Source: Arthonia radiata (lineage: Eukaryota; Ascomycota; Arthoniomycetes; Arthoniales; Arthoniaceae). From it: a DNA stretch of 64,000 nucleotides. Location: contig PSQN01000017.1 in assembly GCA_002989075.1 (NCBI GenBank), positions 3,479,453 to 3,543,452 on the forward strand. Reading direction: 5' to 3'. Position numbers and translations under genes: made by a program. Positions 24,604 through 36,633 of the stretch are shown here, piece after piece. How positions within the stretch are numbered: position 1 is the stretch's first letter; each line of letters begins with the position of its first letter. Below the pieces are notes generated by a model that was not told where the DNA came from, did no database searches, and was given only the letters and a program-made list of their open reading frames with translations.

Positions 24604-25316
24604 GATGTGCAGGCTTCTAGCTAATCGCCTGCTCTTTCTTGCGACTTGGAAAGTCTCACGAGACTCAGATCACGCCGATTGAGCGTCTTTATAGCAGGAC
24701 GTGTGATGGTGTAGATTGCAGGGATGCGGAAAAGATGTGGCGGCGGATTGCGGGGTACACCGATCAACAAGATTGTTGTCAGTAGAACAAAGCGAGGGCA
24801 ATGCAGTCTACCTGACGGAGGCTGCAAGAGTGTTGCTAAGAAAATAAAAAGAAGTTGTAGAGACGAGTGGCAGAGACGAGGAGGTTGAGGTGGCCAGCAT
24901 GCTGAGACAAGAAACGCGAATGCAGAAGTGGACCCTCAACCACTCCCCTGAAGCTTCCCTGACCTTTGGTTTCGCATCCGTCACCTCGCGTTTAGGCGCT
25001 GCCTTTGAGCCAAAAATATCTTTGCGACTTCGAGGATATCTACGGCCCCTATTATAGAAAACTCCGCTTTGCATCGGCGGCACTTCCACGATTGCATAAG
25101 TGGAGGTGGTTGTTCACGCGTGGGCAAAGGCGTTACGATTGCTTCCGTTCACCTACGCCAACCAACACCAGGACATTTCGTAAGAGCAGCAACGCATCGC
25201 GCAGATACTGTAGCGAACAGTTTTCGCTTCATGCTGTTATCTCTCAGCTTGTGATGCCAGGTAATACATGGCCAAATCACGCCATCCCAGCACTTGCCAC
25301 ATCAGCCCAATGCAAT
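24604..25316. other. Intergenic, 713 bp
   Basis: Promoter of the BAR gene (-) and 3' flank of the uL2 gene (-). Overlapping short frames on both strands look accidental. Nothing else seen. Confidence 0.5.
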
Positions 25317-26359
25317 CTAGTCCTTGACCTTCTGAGTTCCGCGAAGCAGACCCGTCCGTCTTGCAGCAATAAGACCCGCCTTCTGACCCTGCGACGCATA
25401 ACGGTTGATGGTAGACGCCTTACCAATATGCTGGTGGTTACCACCACCGTGAGGCTATAGAGACCCGTCAGCGCTCCTTCGAAGTTAGAAAGGGGACCAT
25501 GAAAACGTACATGATCGACTGGGTTCATGGCCACACCGCGAGTCTTTGGCCATGAGTTACGCTTGGCCATGAACTTATGCTTCGCGCGCGACGCCTCTGA
25601 TCGATTGTGAGCATATATGCATATCTTTGATGCCGCCGCAATACGTACTCAGAAGGGGCTTGTCTGTGCGACCACCACCGGCAACGATGCCGACCATACC
25701 ACGGACGCTGCTCTTGACGACCTTTTTCGCACCGCTTGGAAGCTTGACGCGGGTCTTGCCTTCATCGGGGTTGTGACCAATGATAGTGACGTAGTTGCCG
25801 GATGTGCGGCCCAAGACACCACGGTCTCCCATTTTCGCTTCGACGTTCGTCACGACGGTACCCTCGGGGACTGAGCTGAGAGGGAGGACATTGCCGACGG
25901 TCAAGTTGGCGTTCTTTCCGGCGTAAATGAATTGGCCCGTGTACATGCCCTCATTGGCGATGAATGTTTCCTTGACGAGCTTGTATCGGTACGGGTCGCG
26001 GAAGACGACTTTCGCGAGCGGCGCGCCTCGCCCGGAGTCGTGCACGATCTCCTTCACGACTCCTCGAATGTATCCGTGTCGCTCGGCGTAATCGCAGGTA
26101 CGAAATTGAGCTGGGGCTTTGTTGAGGCGGGTGTGGCTCTCTACACAGCGCGTCAGCGACAAAATCTCCACGATCGATTGTACATCGCTTTGCGACAGGT
26201 TCTGTGGGGTCTATTCCTGCTGGACGGTGAGCGTAAGGGTGTAAACTTCAGACTTACGGAAGATTGAGCCGCGACCCTTCCTCTGGTTGCGAATGACCTG
26301 ATTTGATGTCAGTAGTGATTCTCAATCGTTGATCCATGGATTATGCGTACGCGACCCAT
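25317..26359 (-). CDS. RPL2: 60S ribosomal protein uL2 (L2/L8)
   Basis: Large-subunit ribosomal protein near the peptidyl-transferase centre. Five exons, 26359-26351, 26297-26258, 26140-25649, 25596-25511 and 25454-25317, give 254 aa, the same length as yeast Rpl2. Exon 1 is only nine bases (Met-Gly-Arg). The joined start reads [20 protein letters not shown], and other family landmarks are [47 protein letters not shown] and the invariant [11 protein letters not shown] just after the last intron. Introns are 53, 117, 52 and 56 nt. The 5'-crowded introns are typical of ribosomal-protein genes. Every junction restores the family sequence, so the model is firm. Confidence 0.97.
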
Positions 26360-27444
26360 CTTTATTCGTGGTGATGGGAAGTCTTGAAATCGAATGTCAG
26401 ACGGAATTTGGGTGGTGAGTGTGTGCATCCAAAATTGGCCGTGCGTAGGTCTTGGCACGTAGGGCTGATCAATCCCTCGACTTCACTCCCACAAGAATCG
26501 TTCCCCTTTCGCATGAAGTCAACGTTAATACTGTCTGCCGCCATCTAAGTATTACCATGTCTCTCACAGGTATTCAATTCTCGACAACCACAACGAGACA
26601 AAGACACATGCCTCGATTCAAGGCCGTTTGATGCACGCGATAGCTAAAGCAAATTCATTCATATTTTGTCGCGATGAGATTGGGATTAAGCTCGCTCTCA
26701 GAAAGCATGCAACTCCTGTGCACAGCCTATAGCATTCTGTTGTAAGTTTGAGAAATACGCGGAGATTCTCCAGCAGACCGAAAGCAGTCATCAAGAGCTA
26801 TCGGATCCGGATGCCACAACAGGCGTGCTGATACGGTGAGATGCTTGGTGAGTTGTTGTTTTCCGCCGGCATAGGCCGTGCGGTTTTCAGAGTGAACATC
26901 ACAACATGGTCGCTACGAGACGGGTACATTTGCATTGACCCAGCGCGATAATTTCCTGGCCTTGTCACAGGGAATGAAATTCGTAGGGGTTTGGGCTGTC
27001 CCACAAAAGGGGCCACCGAGCCTCAGCACATTTTCTTTCCGCGTTTACGATTAGAAAGCCACCATCCGGCAAGCTCGGCGTGGCCCGGCGGAGTCACTGT
27101 TTCACGTGGGATCATGGAGACTGTAATGACGACCGGAACCTACACTTGTGTGGGCGCAGGGGCTGCTTCTTGAATTATGAGATAGCATTGGGCGCTGGAA
27201 TAGCAGGCCACGTTGTGGTGTGTCTAGACACATCTCCAACGAACTTCGACTTGATAGATACAAATGCATGGCCGTTTTTCGATAATTATAAACACTGCCC
27301 TATTTCCAGGTGATTTTGAGAGAAGAAAGTCGGCCCGCAGATGTCAAAAAGATTGGCAGCGCATTCCAAGTGCCTTCAGTTTTCAAAGTCCGTGTTGTGC
27401 GCGACTCATTTCTCATCCTCCCCCAACTTTTGCAAGCACCCAAT
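26360..27444. other. Divergent intergenic region, 1,085 bp
   Basis: Shared upstream region of uL2 (-) and the WHIM-like gene (+). No conserved frame and no repeat seen. Confidence 0.5.
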
Positions 27445-29770
27445 ATGTCCGACTCGTCAGGTTTGAGCGAGCCTCCACCTAGTGACGACGAGAAGCTCAA
27501 AAAGCCAACAAAGCCTACCCTCAAGCTTGTCAATGGCAAGCTGGGAGGCTTTGCGCGGAAGAAGGCGTCGCCAGTTTCGTCGCCGGAGCCGGACCAAGCA
27601 GACCTTGGTCGGGAAGCCTCTCCGCCACATGAATTCGTGCTGGCCGACAATGCGAACATTGCTGTAAGTTCTGCAAGTCATTCGACGCGTCGTCGCGCGC
27701 GTTTGTCCTCTCAGCGCTTGGTAGACCATGCTGACGTGAACCAACTTCAGCTTATCGTGATGTACGCCATTCTCCCACCTCACCGCGCGACAGCTACAAT
27801 TGCTGATACCATTCAGGTTTCGATCAAGATTCGATGCCGTGTTTCCAAAGACTGTCGCGAACATCGGTCCCCAAGATGTTGAGAATGGCGTTGTCTCGAC
27901 CGAGCCTAGCGAAACCATAGAGAACTTGCTTTGCGCGCTGCTTGGACTCGTACTCAACCGCAAAAAGAACCCCGAGTATGTCCATGACCAGCAGACACAA
28001 TCAATCTCGTTCTATGGCGACGCAACATAGCTTGGGAGTGCAAAGGCTAATTCCGCCGTTAGGAGAGGTCACTATGGACGCGCTCTCGAAGAATGCCTTT
28101 CGGCTCACAAGACGCAATGGCCACGCTCATGGGCAGGCAAGAATCCTATCGCTGGCGGAAAGTCTTTTCAAGCATTCACACCCGTTGAGAAGGTACGCTA
28201 CTCCAATCGCCTCTAACCACATAGCACCTCTGATTGTTCGATGCAGGTTGACCTTCTCCGAACTCTTGTCCATTGGTCACTCGCGGACTCCGAAGCAATC
28301 AACGGGGTGATAAAAGAGTCTTACAAACAATCACGCAAGGACGACGACATCAATCAACCGCTATCAGTGCAACCGTGGGGATACGACACGCGCAAGAGAA
28401 AGTTCTACCTCGTCGAAGGTCAAGTTGACGCGCCGATCCGAATATACCGCGAGAGCGAGCGTAAGGCATCTAGTCACACGTGGATGAGTGTAGCTGGCAC
28501 AATTGAAGAAGCTCAGAAGCTAGCGCGCGACTTGCGCGCTGAGAAGGCCCAGGCCGCCCATCGACTTGCAGCCCGGATCACCAATGCCATCCCGGTCTTT
28601 GAGGAGCGTGAAGACAAGCGCCGTCGTCGCGAATACCGTAAAACTCAGAAGGAACGCTTTGTGCGTCCAGATCCTGGCTTCTCACTATATGAGGGCAGGA
28701 CTCGAGGCAAGCGAATGCGCTACACCTATGACGACGATGACGACGAGGTATACGGCACTGACGAAAACCTACGGTCCTCACGGAATTCGCGTACTGCAAC
28801 ACCCGCGGATGGTCCAACTTTCACCGCGAGTGGGCGACAGATACGGTCCGCCTTCGGCAGGTCCTACGGCGATCGTCCTCGTCGTGGAGCCAATTCTAGC
28901 ACTCGCGCCTCCTCTCCGCGCGGAGAAGAGGACAACCCTAGTAATGATCACACCGGTGCTTCCGGCGATGGTCGTAGTCGGCGAGTAACGGACCGAGGAC
29001 TTGCTGCAAGTCGAAGTCACAACTTCGCGGCTGGTCGAAATCACGTAGATGACTTCGATGACGACGAATCTGATGGCTTGTCAGCTGAAGAAGCTTGGGC
29101 TGGAGATGATCAAGACTTTGAAGGTAGACTTGACGAAGGTGATGAAAAAGGCGATGCAGATGTGTCCAGCGTGGCCAGCTCTGATGACGAATTGGGGATA
29201 CCTGGCGAGCCAATGAGTCTGGTGGTACGTCTTAAATGCGGACACAGGCTTGCTCAAGTTCTTGCACAGCGAAAGTCGGAGCCTGACTCCGCACAGCAAT
29301 CCCAGCCAGAAGCTCAAACCCTTCTCCCAGGCTCATCCACAGCAGCGTCGCTTCCCATGAAAATCTCAGGTAGCCAATCCCCTGTAAAGCACCGGTTAGC
29401 ACCAGGGCCTGTGCTTTCGCCTCAACGCTACGATACCGCATACTCCCACACAGGCGTACCAGACAGTGCTATCAGGTCGCCGTTGGGTACTTTGCACCGT
29501 CCCGCAGGTCCTGTAGCTTCGACACTGGTGAATGGCACCTCGCCTGGCTCAGTCTTCAATTCAACGCAGCCAAATGGTGTCTTGCACTCCCATGGGACCA
29601 GCACGTCCAATAGCGGATCAGCACCTTCAATGACCTATACCCCTCCAGTATCTTTGGAGCCGTCGCGTGCGGGTGTAGACAAGGAGTCAGGACAAGCCCA
29701 ACTTTCACCAAGACCGGCACGTGCGTCGGATGCGAGACCTTCTTTGCCACTGGCTTCACAGTACGCCTAA
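27445..29770 (+). CDS. Nuclear protein with WHIM/RSF1-like motif, five exons
   Basis: Probably a chromatin-associated protein. Exons 27445-27663, 27751-27761, 27817-27975, 28063-28192 and 28247-29770 give 680 aa. Exon 2 is an 11-base microexon that restores the NIALIVMFRSRF reading; without it the frame breaks. Residues about 70-260 contain a helical region (GPQDVENGV, LLCALLGLVLNRKKNPE, RALEECLSAH) followed by VDLLRTLVHWSLADSEAI and the segment QPWGYDTRKRKFYLVEG, which resembles the WHIM/DDT-linked motifs of RSF1 and CECR2-type ISWI partners. The rest is charged and disordered, with runs of Asp, Arg and Ser. The assignment to ISWI-type remodelling is inference from motif resemblance only. 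Confidence 0.8.
27751..27761 (+). other. 11-base microexon of the WHIM-like gene
   Basis: Between acceptor AACTTCAG and donor GTACGC. The bases cttatcgtgat complete the frame between exon 1 (phase 0) and exon 3 (phase 2). Confidence 0.75.
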
Positions 29771-31408
29771 CATCGGCACTCGTTGCAAGCAGCATTGCAT
29801 GTTTTAGTCTTTACAGAGGAGGCCCATTCTTTGTTGGGCGCAGATAGTACCGAATAGCCCGGTCATGGCATGAGAGAGTCGCCGAACGCGCCGATGTAAT
29901 GATACGGTTAGCGAACTTACCGACTTGGCTTAGTAGCATCTTTGACGAATGTCAGCGTACTGAAACCTGCTTATGTACGATCAAATATGTTAGCGGCGAA
30001 GGCAGCAGCTCTAGCAGGGCTATCTGCTGACTGACAGCTTGCGTGATAGATTTTTGAAAAGTACCTATGGCCTGGGAACCACAGCTGTGTGATACAAAGC
30101 TTTCCAGAGTAACACATACTTCTTTCGGCTAGCAGCTGATGTCGCCGCGGGCTTGGTGGATACGCATGGTCACGACAAGTCCACCTCTAAGGGGAAATGA
30201 ACACATGACAAGACCTATGGGTGTGTAAGCGTGGCTGGAGGCCCAGAATCTTCGACGGCCAAGACTAGAGTCCGCATTGGCAACTGACAGCCGTGCGGCT
30301 ATGATCGACGGGTTCTCAAAAAGCCGGCGCGGCCGTTGGCGCACCTTGATGCTGTTAAGCATGTTGCGCAACACGAAACGGGCAGTAGTCCGACGAGAGC
30401 GAGGACGTGATGGGTCAATCGTCAGCCGCAAATTTAAGCTTAATTTATAAGCTTGTCCGGCTGAAGATAATGACAGGGCGATGTAGCAGCAAATACCTCT
30501 TGGGTCAGCTTCTGCGCCACACCTGCAGTGTGCATTGGGGCTAAACATCGATGCGTTGCGGGAGGCCAAGCTGTCAACGTCCCTCTGAACCGCGACAGGG
30601 GTCGAAACCCCATGGTTAATCCAATAACATGCGAGGAATATGCACGAAAGACGGCAGGAACGCTTCGGCGCCGAAGGATAGAGGCTTACTGATGTGCACA
30701 GCCGTAACACGGCAGCGAGCCCTTGGCGCCTAGCGACGAAAATATTACGCTTTTTGGTATAAGGAGGGGGAGCACTAACTGTATAGCGGTTTAGCGTACG
30801 TATTGCAAAAGTTCTGCCTATTCTAACTTTAACTTCAAACCTCCTGCAAGCTCTTCCACTTCGTATGCCAAACCCTTCACGGAGTATCACCCCCCTTGTC
30901 ACCAACGCAACTAGGAGATAACTCTATTCCTGCTCCGCTGCAACTGATGGCTCCAGTCCGTTGGAAGCGGGAGGAAGACCATGCTCTTCCTGTTCCCGAC
31001 ACATCCCTGCGCGTGAATCTACCTCTGTAGTTGGTGGACGTAGCCATGACACATTTTCATCATTCCGGTTCACGAGTTCCAACAATGCTAAGCCTTTTCC
31101 CAGTGCATGTTATCAGGCTGAGTTTCCGAATAAGCTCGTGCACAAGGGTCCAGGGCCCTCGTCTGCTTGACAGCCATGATGCAGCACGGCGCGGCAGTCC
31201 TAAACATTGACTGCATGTCAGCTCAGCTTTGGCTGGCTTCGATCTCACAGTAGTGGCCAGAGGATACCTTGGCGAAGGGCAGCCCGGGACCATGGTTGCA
31301 TAAGATCAAGCCATGACCGTATATAACATCTCGAAAGATGATCAAGCTTCGCACATTATTCAAACCACCTAAACCTCCACGTCAAGTAGGGCTCTCACAT
31401 ATTTCAAT
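29771..31408. other. Intergenic, 1,638 bp
   Basis: 3' flank of the WHIM-like gene and upstream region of the Zn2Cys6 gene. A 258-codon minus-strand frame (30905-30129) begins at TTG, has no recognisable domain and was not accepted. I see no terminal repeats or transposase-like frame. Confidence 0.45.
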
Positions 31409-34047
31409 ATGAGTCCTAAGCTTCCTCGAAGCTCTTCTACAGCAGACATGTCTGAACCAGTTGGGGAGGGTCTCAGCCCTTGGGCATGCATCTCCTGCGC
31501 AACACGTAAGGTATGACAGTACCTGAACGTCGCAAGTCACATATGTACTTACAACATCTTTGTCAAGGTCAAGTGCGACCGGTGCTCGCCATGCAGCAAT
31601 TGCGTCAAGAATGGCACGATCTGCGAGTATAGAGCACCTGGTCCGCCGCAACGCAAGAAGAGAAAAGCTGAACGAGAAGCGTTGAACCGCATGGTCGATA
31701 GAATGAAGGAGGTGCGCCACCTGAAACAATACCAGTGTCCTTTTCAGAGCTATCAGTCTCTGACCGAGCATTCTAGTATGAGGATCGAATGCGCGAGCTC
31801 GGCATGTCGTTCGAGCCGTTCGATATGTCCAGTCTGCCTGCGACATTTCCGATTCAAGAGCCTCGATCGTTGTCGGTGGAGCAATCCCAAGAAGATGAAC
31901 CTGGTCCCAGCGGGGAGTTTTTGATAGAGCGTGGCCGAGGCCAAAGGTACGCTGAGCAAGGCGGCTTGCCGATCTTGTCAAGAAGTGTAAGTCACCAAAA
32001 AAACCTCGCACCAAATGTCGACAGTCCCGCGTTGGGAGGAAACATCATCTGAGACGTTCGTACCGATTATTTTCCCTATGACCGTGCCGCGTCGCCATCC
32101 ATAGCCCGAACGTTTCAAAGCAACTAACAGACACCAGCATTCTTACAGTCGTGTTGGACCGTCTCCTTTACCGCATTACGCTCCTTTCGCGTACGACGAC
32201 GCGAAAATCGCAGCGGTGCCAACATCGATACTTCTTGCCCCGTTGTCGGGTCCTGGCGAGGCTTGGAATCAGCCACCACCCATCAGCGCGCTATGGAGCA
32301 TATTTTGCAACAATGTACATCCTCTTACCCACATTGTTCATCTACCATCCCTGGAGAAAGACGTTTCTGAGTACACAACTGCTCAATATAGTCAATCTCC
32401 AGTCGCAGAGAGCTTGATGCTGTCTTTGTGTGCTTGCACGCTGCTATCGATGGACGATATTCAATGTCATAGCCTACTTCGCAGGCCACGCATCGACGCT
32501 CTAGCAGCTTTGCAGGTGGCAAGTCGAGATACGCTTATAAGAAGCGGCTTTCTCTTTGCACCTACAGTTACGTCGCTACAAGCATTGGCATTCTACATTG
32601 TACGTCTCCTGTCGTCGGTGTTATCAGGAGGTCGCAACTATCACGGACTAACCAGCGTCCGTAGACATCATTACAATCATTGCAGCACGCAAACACAACA
32701 GCTCTTCTCACCAAGATCGCGATCCAGTCAGCACGCTCGATCAATTTGCACCGAGATGGCACACAGCTTGGCCTTTCTGTCTTTGACACGGAAATGCGCA
32801 GGCGCTTGTGGTGGTACCTCTTGTCGTTGGATGCTCAAGCGTCTGAACTTCAGGGCATGCCCGAACTAGCAACATTGCCCAGATCAGATGCTGTCCTGCC
32901 TCTGAATGTGGACGACTACGTGAGTTGCTATCGGTCACTGATTGTCCACGCTCAATTGAATTTGGCTAACACAGCGTGTTTTCAGGAACTTGCTCCAGAC
33001 ATGCAGCAACTGCCATCACCACGGACGGGAGCTTCAGAAATGCTTTTCTGCTATCTGCGATATGCCATGATAAAGATGTCATCCCCGCAGCGGATCGCAT
33101 TCCACCAGCGTCACAGAGAGGGTATGCATACGCCTGGACAACCATTTAGTGCGGATATCGAGCGGATCTCCCAGCTTGAAAACCGCATCCAGGAGAGCTA
33201 CTTAGCGTTCTGCAACCCTGACGATCCTTCACACACACTTGCCACAACCTCGACTCGTGCAGCGATATGCAAAATGCGTCTTCAAGCCACGTCTATGCAA
33301 AATGGAAGATCTGAGACTCAAGAAGCACCGCGATCGCCATCAGTGGGAAGAGCATTCTTCGCTGACTGTCTACGGATGATCGGTTACGACAACCTTATCC
33401 ATGCCGACACGTCGTCGACTGGCCTGATCTGGCAGGTTCGCCACGAGTTCCCATGGGCTGCTCTGCTCAACGTGCTCGAAGCTCTCAGCAGCATTGAGCT
33501 CAATTCAATTTGTGGCAACCTCGACAACTTGATCAAGGCCTGGCAAATGCTTGATAAGATGCACGCACACCATCCGGAGTTTCTCCGCGACGCACTGCCC
33601 GGAGCTCACCAGCAGCAGCAGCGTATGATGGAACTAACATCAAGAGCCTGGGCCAACTGCTACACGAGCCTCCCTGCTAAGGCAGCCCAGCAGCCACCAG
33701 ACTTCGTTCAGACCTTGGAAGCGAGAAGGCATGCCTATGCGCCTGGCGTCTCTCCCCCATTGCCAGGAGCTCCAAGTCAAGAAGTTACCATCGATCCAGC
33801 ATGGCAGTCGGTCTCTGCCAGCATGGACCCATCTGCCATGGGGTATGCCTCAGTCGCCCCTTATCCCTTCCCATTCTCACAGCCATCGTATCAACCTAGA
33901 GATCCCACGACAGACACGACAATGCTCGAGATGAGCTCTGCGTTCAATCTCACGCCGCCTAAATGGGAGCTTCCACCGTCCAACGACCCACAACTCCCCA
34001 CCATGTTTCGATTTGAGCAAAGTCCTGGTGGCCAAGGATGGAGCTGA
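31409..34047 (+). CDS. Zn2Cys6 transcription factor with fungal-specific domain
   Basis: Nuclear DNA-binding regulator. Six exons, 31409-31510, 31568-31711, 31777-31986, 32138-32599, 32665-32919 and 32986-34047, give 744 aa. The zinc cluster is complete: C27, C30, C37, C43, C46, C53 with spacing 2-6-5-2-6 and an extra C40; intron 1 lies inside it. A basic linker (PPQRKKRKAEREA) and a short coiled region follow. The fungal_trans domain covers about residues 160-450 (AIRSARSINL-type helix with LHRDGT, RRRLWWYLLSLD). Intron 5 (32920-32985) is 66 nt and has no stop in frame, but GTGAGT, GCTAAC and TTTTCAG are all consensus. Acceptor 4 at 32664 has an alternative at 32685 in the same frame. Target genes are unknown; no metabolic cluster is adjacent. 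Confidence 0.87.
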
Positions 34048-34198
34048 GCATCCATTTGTAGTTTTTTAAGTGTGATGCTGGCATCATGCACTCAATTCTG
34101 ATTGTAAAAAAGACTGGTCAACATTTGGGCGGCGGACTGCTTTACTTTCAAAGCTTGGATTGATGGACTTGATAATCGTTTAGCATTTTGTAATATAA

Positions 34199-34749
34199 CT
34201 AAAAGTCCGTTTCGTCGCTCGTTTCTTCCAAGATCGTCTGTGCAGCCAATGCCCTAACTGGGGCTCGAGGCAAAGCTCTCATCTTTGCCGTTTGACTACG
34301 TGCGCCGGACTCTGGAATGCTAGATCCGTCTAGCGATACCCTCTTCGCCCTCTGCTTCCTCCGCAGCGCTGCGAGCCTTTCTCTGGCTTTGGCTTGCTCT
34401 TCGTCTGATGGCGTTATCTGCAAGATTGTTGTGATGCCAAAAGAGGTGAGATGAAGGAAGAGACCCGTCAATATGCCAATGCATACTGCACTTCCAAAGA
34501 AGATGTAGAATGCCTTGGGTTGTTGTCAGTCTTCGTGCATGTCACGTAACAATTGGAGCATACCTCAAAGCTGCAGAGAACATTAAAGCTGACCAGACAG
34601 AAGCTCCATACATATGATAGGACGACACGCGGAGGGAGGGTGATGATACTTGCTGCCGAAGCTAGCGGTCTTATGATAGCGGCATTGAATGCTCGAATGG
34701 GCCAAGCTACGAATAGCACGTACAGCACGCGAGCTGTTAAGCTTAGCAT
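34199..34749 (-). CDS. Small integral membrane protein, unknown function
   Basis: Not recognised as a named family. Exons 34749-34564 and 34513-34199 around a 50-nt phase-0 intron give 166 aa. Hydrophobic segments lie at about residues 3-20, 28-62 and 64-90; the rest is a basic/charged cytosolic-looking tail with AKARERLAALRRKQRAK. The junction SFE|AFYIFFGS continues a hydrophobic helix. The frame extends upstream of 34749 to 34797 without an ATG, so an additional 5' exon is possible and the start is tentative. It is divergent from the AMPK beta gene with 279 bp between the starts. Confidence 0.65.
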
Positions 34750-34834
34750 CGGGGCTGCTAAGTCAATTGTAGGCAGTACTAAATAATAAACAAACAAGCA
34801 TACCCACTGACGATAGGTTCTGGCAAGATGACTG

Positions 34835-34846
34835 TTAGGGTTAGGG
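34835..34846 (+). promoter_or_regulatory. Two copies of TTAGGG in a divergent promoter (telobox-like)
   Basis: ttagggttaggg lies between the starts of the small membrane protein gene (-) and the AMPK beta gene (+). Two copies are too few for a telomere relic; such telobox-like sites can bind TRF/Tbf1-type factors in fungal promoters (known for the motif; inferred here). Confidence 0.5.
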
Positions 34847-35028
34847 TATCAGCGCATTTGCATGTGAAAGAGAGCAGGCCGGCCGAAAGTTGATGAATCT
34901 CCGATTACTATTTGATGAGGGGCTTAGACATACTCAATCCACCACACATCATTCGCTTCACCCGGCAACTTTCGTCCGTTCGCGTCGATAGCTACTGACA
35001 CGACGCGTCATCTAGGTACTGAGTCTCA

Positions 35029-36633
35029 ATGGGAAATACACCCTCCAGCGACAAGGTCTCCGGCTGTGATAAGCAATCAAGCGCCAGCAACTCGCCGAAA
35101 GATACCTCCCACGCCACGCATGACAGCAAAGACCCACATCCTCACAAGAAGGCGTTCAGACGTCGAGAGTCCGTGCCCACAATACAACATGGACGTGCGG
35201 GTCCGGCACCACCGTCAGCATCTCTGGAAAGCGCACAAGGCCACTCGAGCTCGAACACTTCTGCTTCGGGATCGCAAGGTCAGGCAGCTTTACATTCGAG
35301 AGGACGATCACAGACTAGCATTGCGGCGCCAACGCGGACCCATGAGCAGGCTGTAAGAAAGGACTCACAGAAAGATGGCAAAGGTTCACCTGCGCCAGAC
35401 GCCCAGCCGGTGGGAGTACCCTCCCACCCCGTCCCAACAGATTCCAACGTTCAGCCCCGGCCTTCTGCACGCGATCCCAACTCACCCAACACGTCCTCAT
35501 CGTATCACATTCCCAATTCCCAGTTCCACCGACCTCCGCGGTTACCTCTGCCCATCGAACAAGAAGACTTCGCTCCTGGCTCGCCAATAATCTCGCCTGC
35601 AGATCTTCCCGGTCCAATAGGCAAGGATCTCCTCTCTGAGCAGGAGACAACGCAGCTTGAGCGCAAGAGTAGTGTACTGAGTACTACCACTGTCGATGAA
35701 GACGATGTCGGCGATGACTTTCAAGCCCATGGTAGGGCCACTGGACAGATGGTGGATACTTTGGTCGAATGGAAAGAGGGTGGAGAGCGCGTATACGTGA
35801 CTGGAAGCTTCTCGGGCTGGACGAAGAAGCACAGATTACACCGCAATGGCCCCAGCAACGACCCGGATGCGTTATCCGCCATTATCCCTCTACTGGTAGG
35901 GGCACACCACATGACGTTCCTGGTGGACGGTCAGATGCGAACATCAAGACATCTGCCTACAGCTGTCGATTACACCAACGTGCTCATAAATTACGTGGAG
36001 GTTTCACCCGATGACGCGCCGAAGCCTTCTCAGCCCGTCGACATTCAGCGTCCGCCACATGAGCAGCAGCATCAAAAACAGCCCGTCGCTATCGAAGCTC
36101 ACCGACCTCCGCAAGATGGCACACGTACGCCAGTAATGTCTCCACCTACTCCAGACCTGAAACCGACGCAACGCACGGAACCGCCGTCAGCCACAGGCTC
36201 TGATATTGTCTCACCAACACAGCCCATAGAGCAACAGCATCCTTCTCCGCCCAGGCCGGCGTCGGCTGCAGCTTCACAGACGCAGAGGAAGACCATCGTT
36301 GACCACAAAAAGTACCACAAGGAGATCCCGTCATTTTTGCAGGACCTCGACGCCCCCGAGGAGTCTCATCGCTTTGCCCGTGCGAGCGCTGTGATGAGCA
36401 CTCAGCCTACACCTCCCTCCCTACCCATGTTTCTGAACAAAAGCATATTGAACGGCACATTGCCAATGAAAGATGATGCGAGCGTGCTTGTGCTTCCCAA
36501 CCATACCGTATTGAACCATCTGGCGACGACAAGCATCAAGAACCATGTCCTGGCAACCAGCTCAACTACCAGGTACAAACGGAAATATGTCACCACAATC
36601 ATGCATCGGCCAACGGGTGAGCAAGCTGGATGA
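35029..36633 (+). CDS. GAL83: SNF1/AMPK beta subunit (Gal83/Sip-type)
   Basis: Scaffold of the Snf1 kinase complex, linking catalytic and gamma subunits in glucose sensing. Single exon, 534 aa. MGNTPSS at the start is a good N-myristoylation site after Met removal. A long disordered region precedes a CBM48 glycogen-binding domain at about residues 243-325 (VEWKEGGERVYVTGSFSGW, HHMTFLVDG, YTNVLINYVEV). A second Pro/Gln/His-rich linker leads to the C-terminal ASC domain (about 425-534), with EIPSFLQDLD, SLPMFLNKSILN, LPNHTVLNHLATTSIKN and RYKRKYVTTIMHRP. Yeast has three such genes and filamentous fungi normally one, so the symbol is by family. Confidence 0.94.
   Translation: MGNTPSSDKVSGCDKQSSASNSPKDTSHATHDSKDPHPHKKAFRRRESVPTIQHGRAGPAPPSASLESAQGHSSSNTSASGSQGQAALHSRGRSQTSIAAPTRTHEQAVRKDSQKDGKGSPAPDAQPVGVPSHPVPTDSNVQPRPSARDPNSPNTSSSYHIPNSQFHRPPRLPLPIEQEDFAPGSPIISPADLPGPIGKDLLSEQETTQLERKSSVLSTTTVDEDDVGDDFQAHGRATGQMVDTLVEWKEGGERVYVTGSFSGWTKKHRLHRNGPSNDPDALSAIIPLLVGAHHMTFLVDGQMRTSRHLPTAVDYTNVLINYVEVSPDDAPKPSQPVDIQRPPHEQQHQKQPVAIEAHRPPQDGTRTPVMSPPTPDLKPTQRTEPPSATGSDIVSPTQPIEQQHPSPPRPASAAASQTQRKTIVDHKKYHKEIPSFLQDLDAPEESHRFARASAVMSTQPTPPSLPMFLNKSILNGTLPMKDDASVLVLPNHTVLNHLATTSIKNHVLATSSTTRYKRKYVTTIMHRPTGEQAG

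Noticed and set aside
30129-30905. 258-codon minus-strand open frame
   Set aside because: It begins at TTG with no upstream ATG, has no domain or low-complexity signature, and lies in an intergenic region; judged accidental.
34835-34846. Interstitial telomere or chromosome end
   Set aside because: Only two TTAGGG units, inside a normal divergent promoter between two genes.
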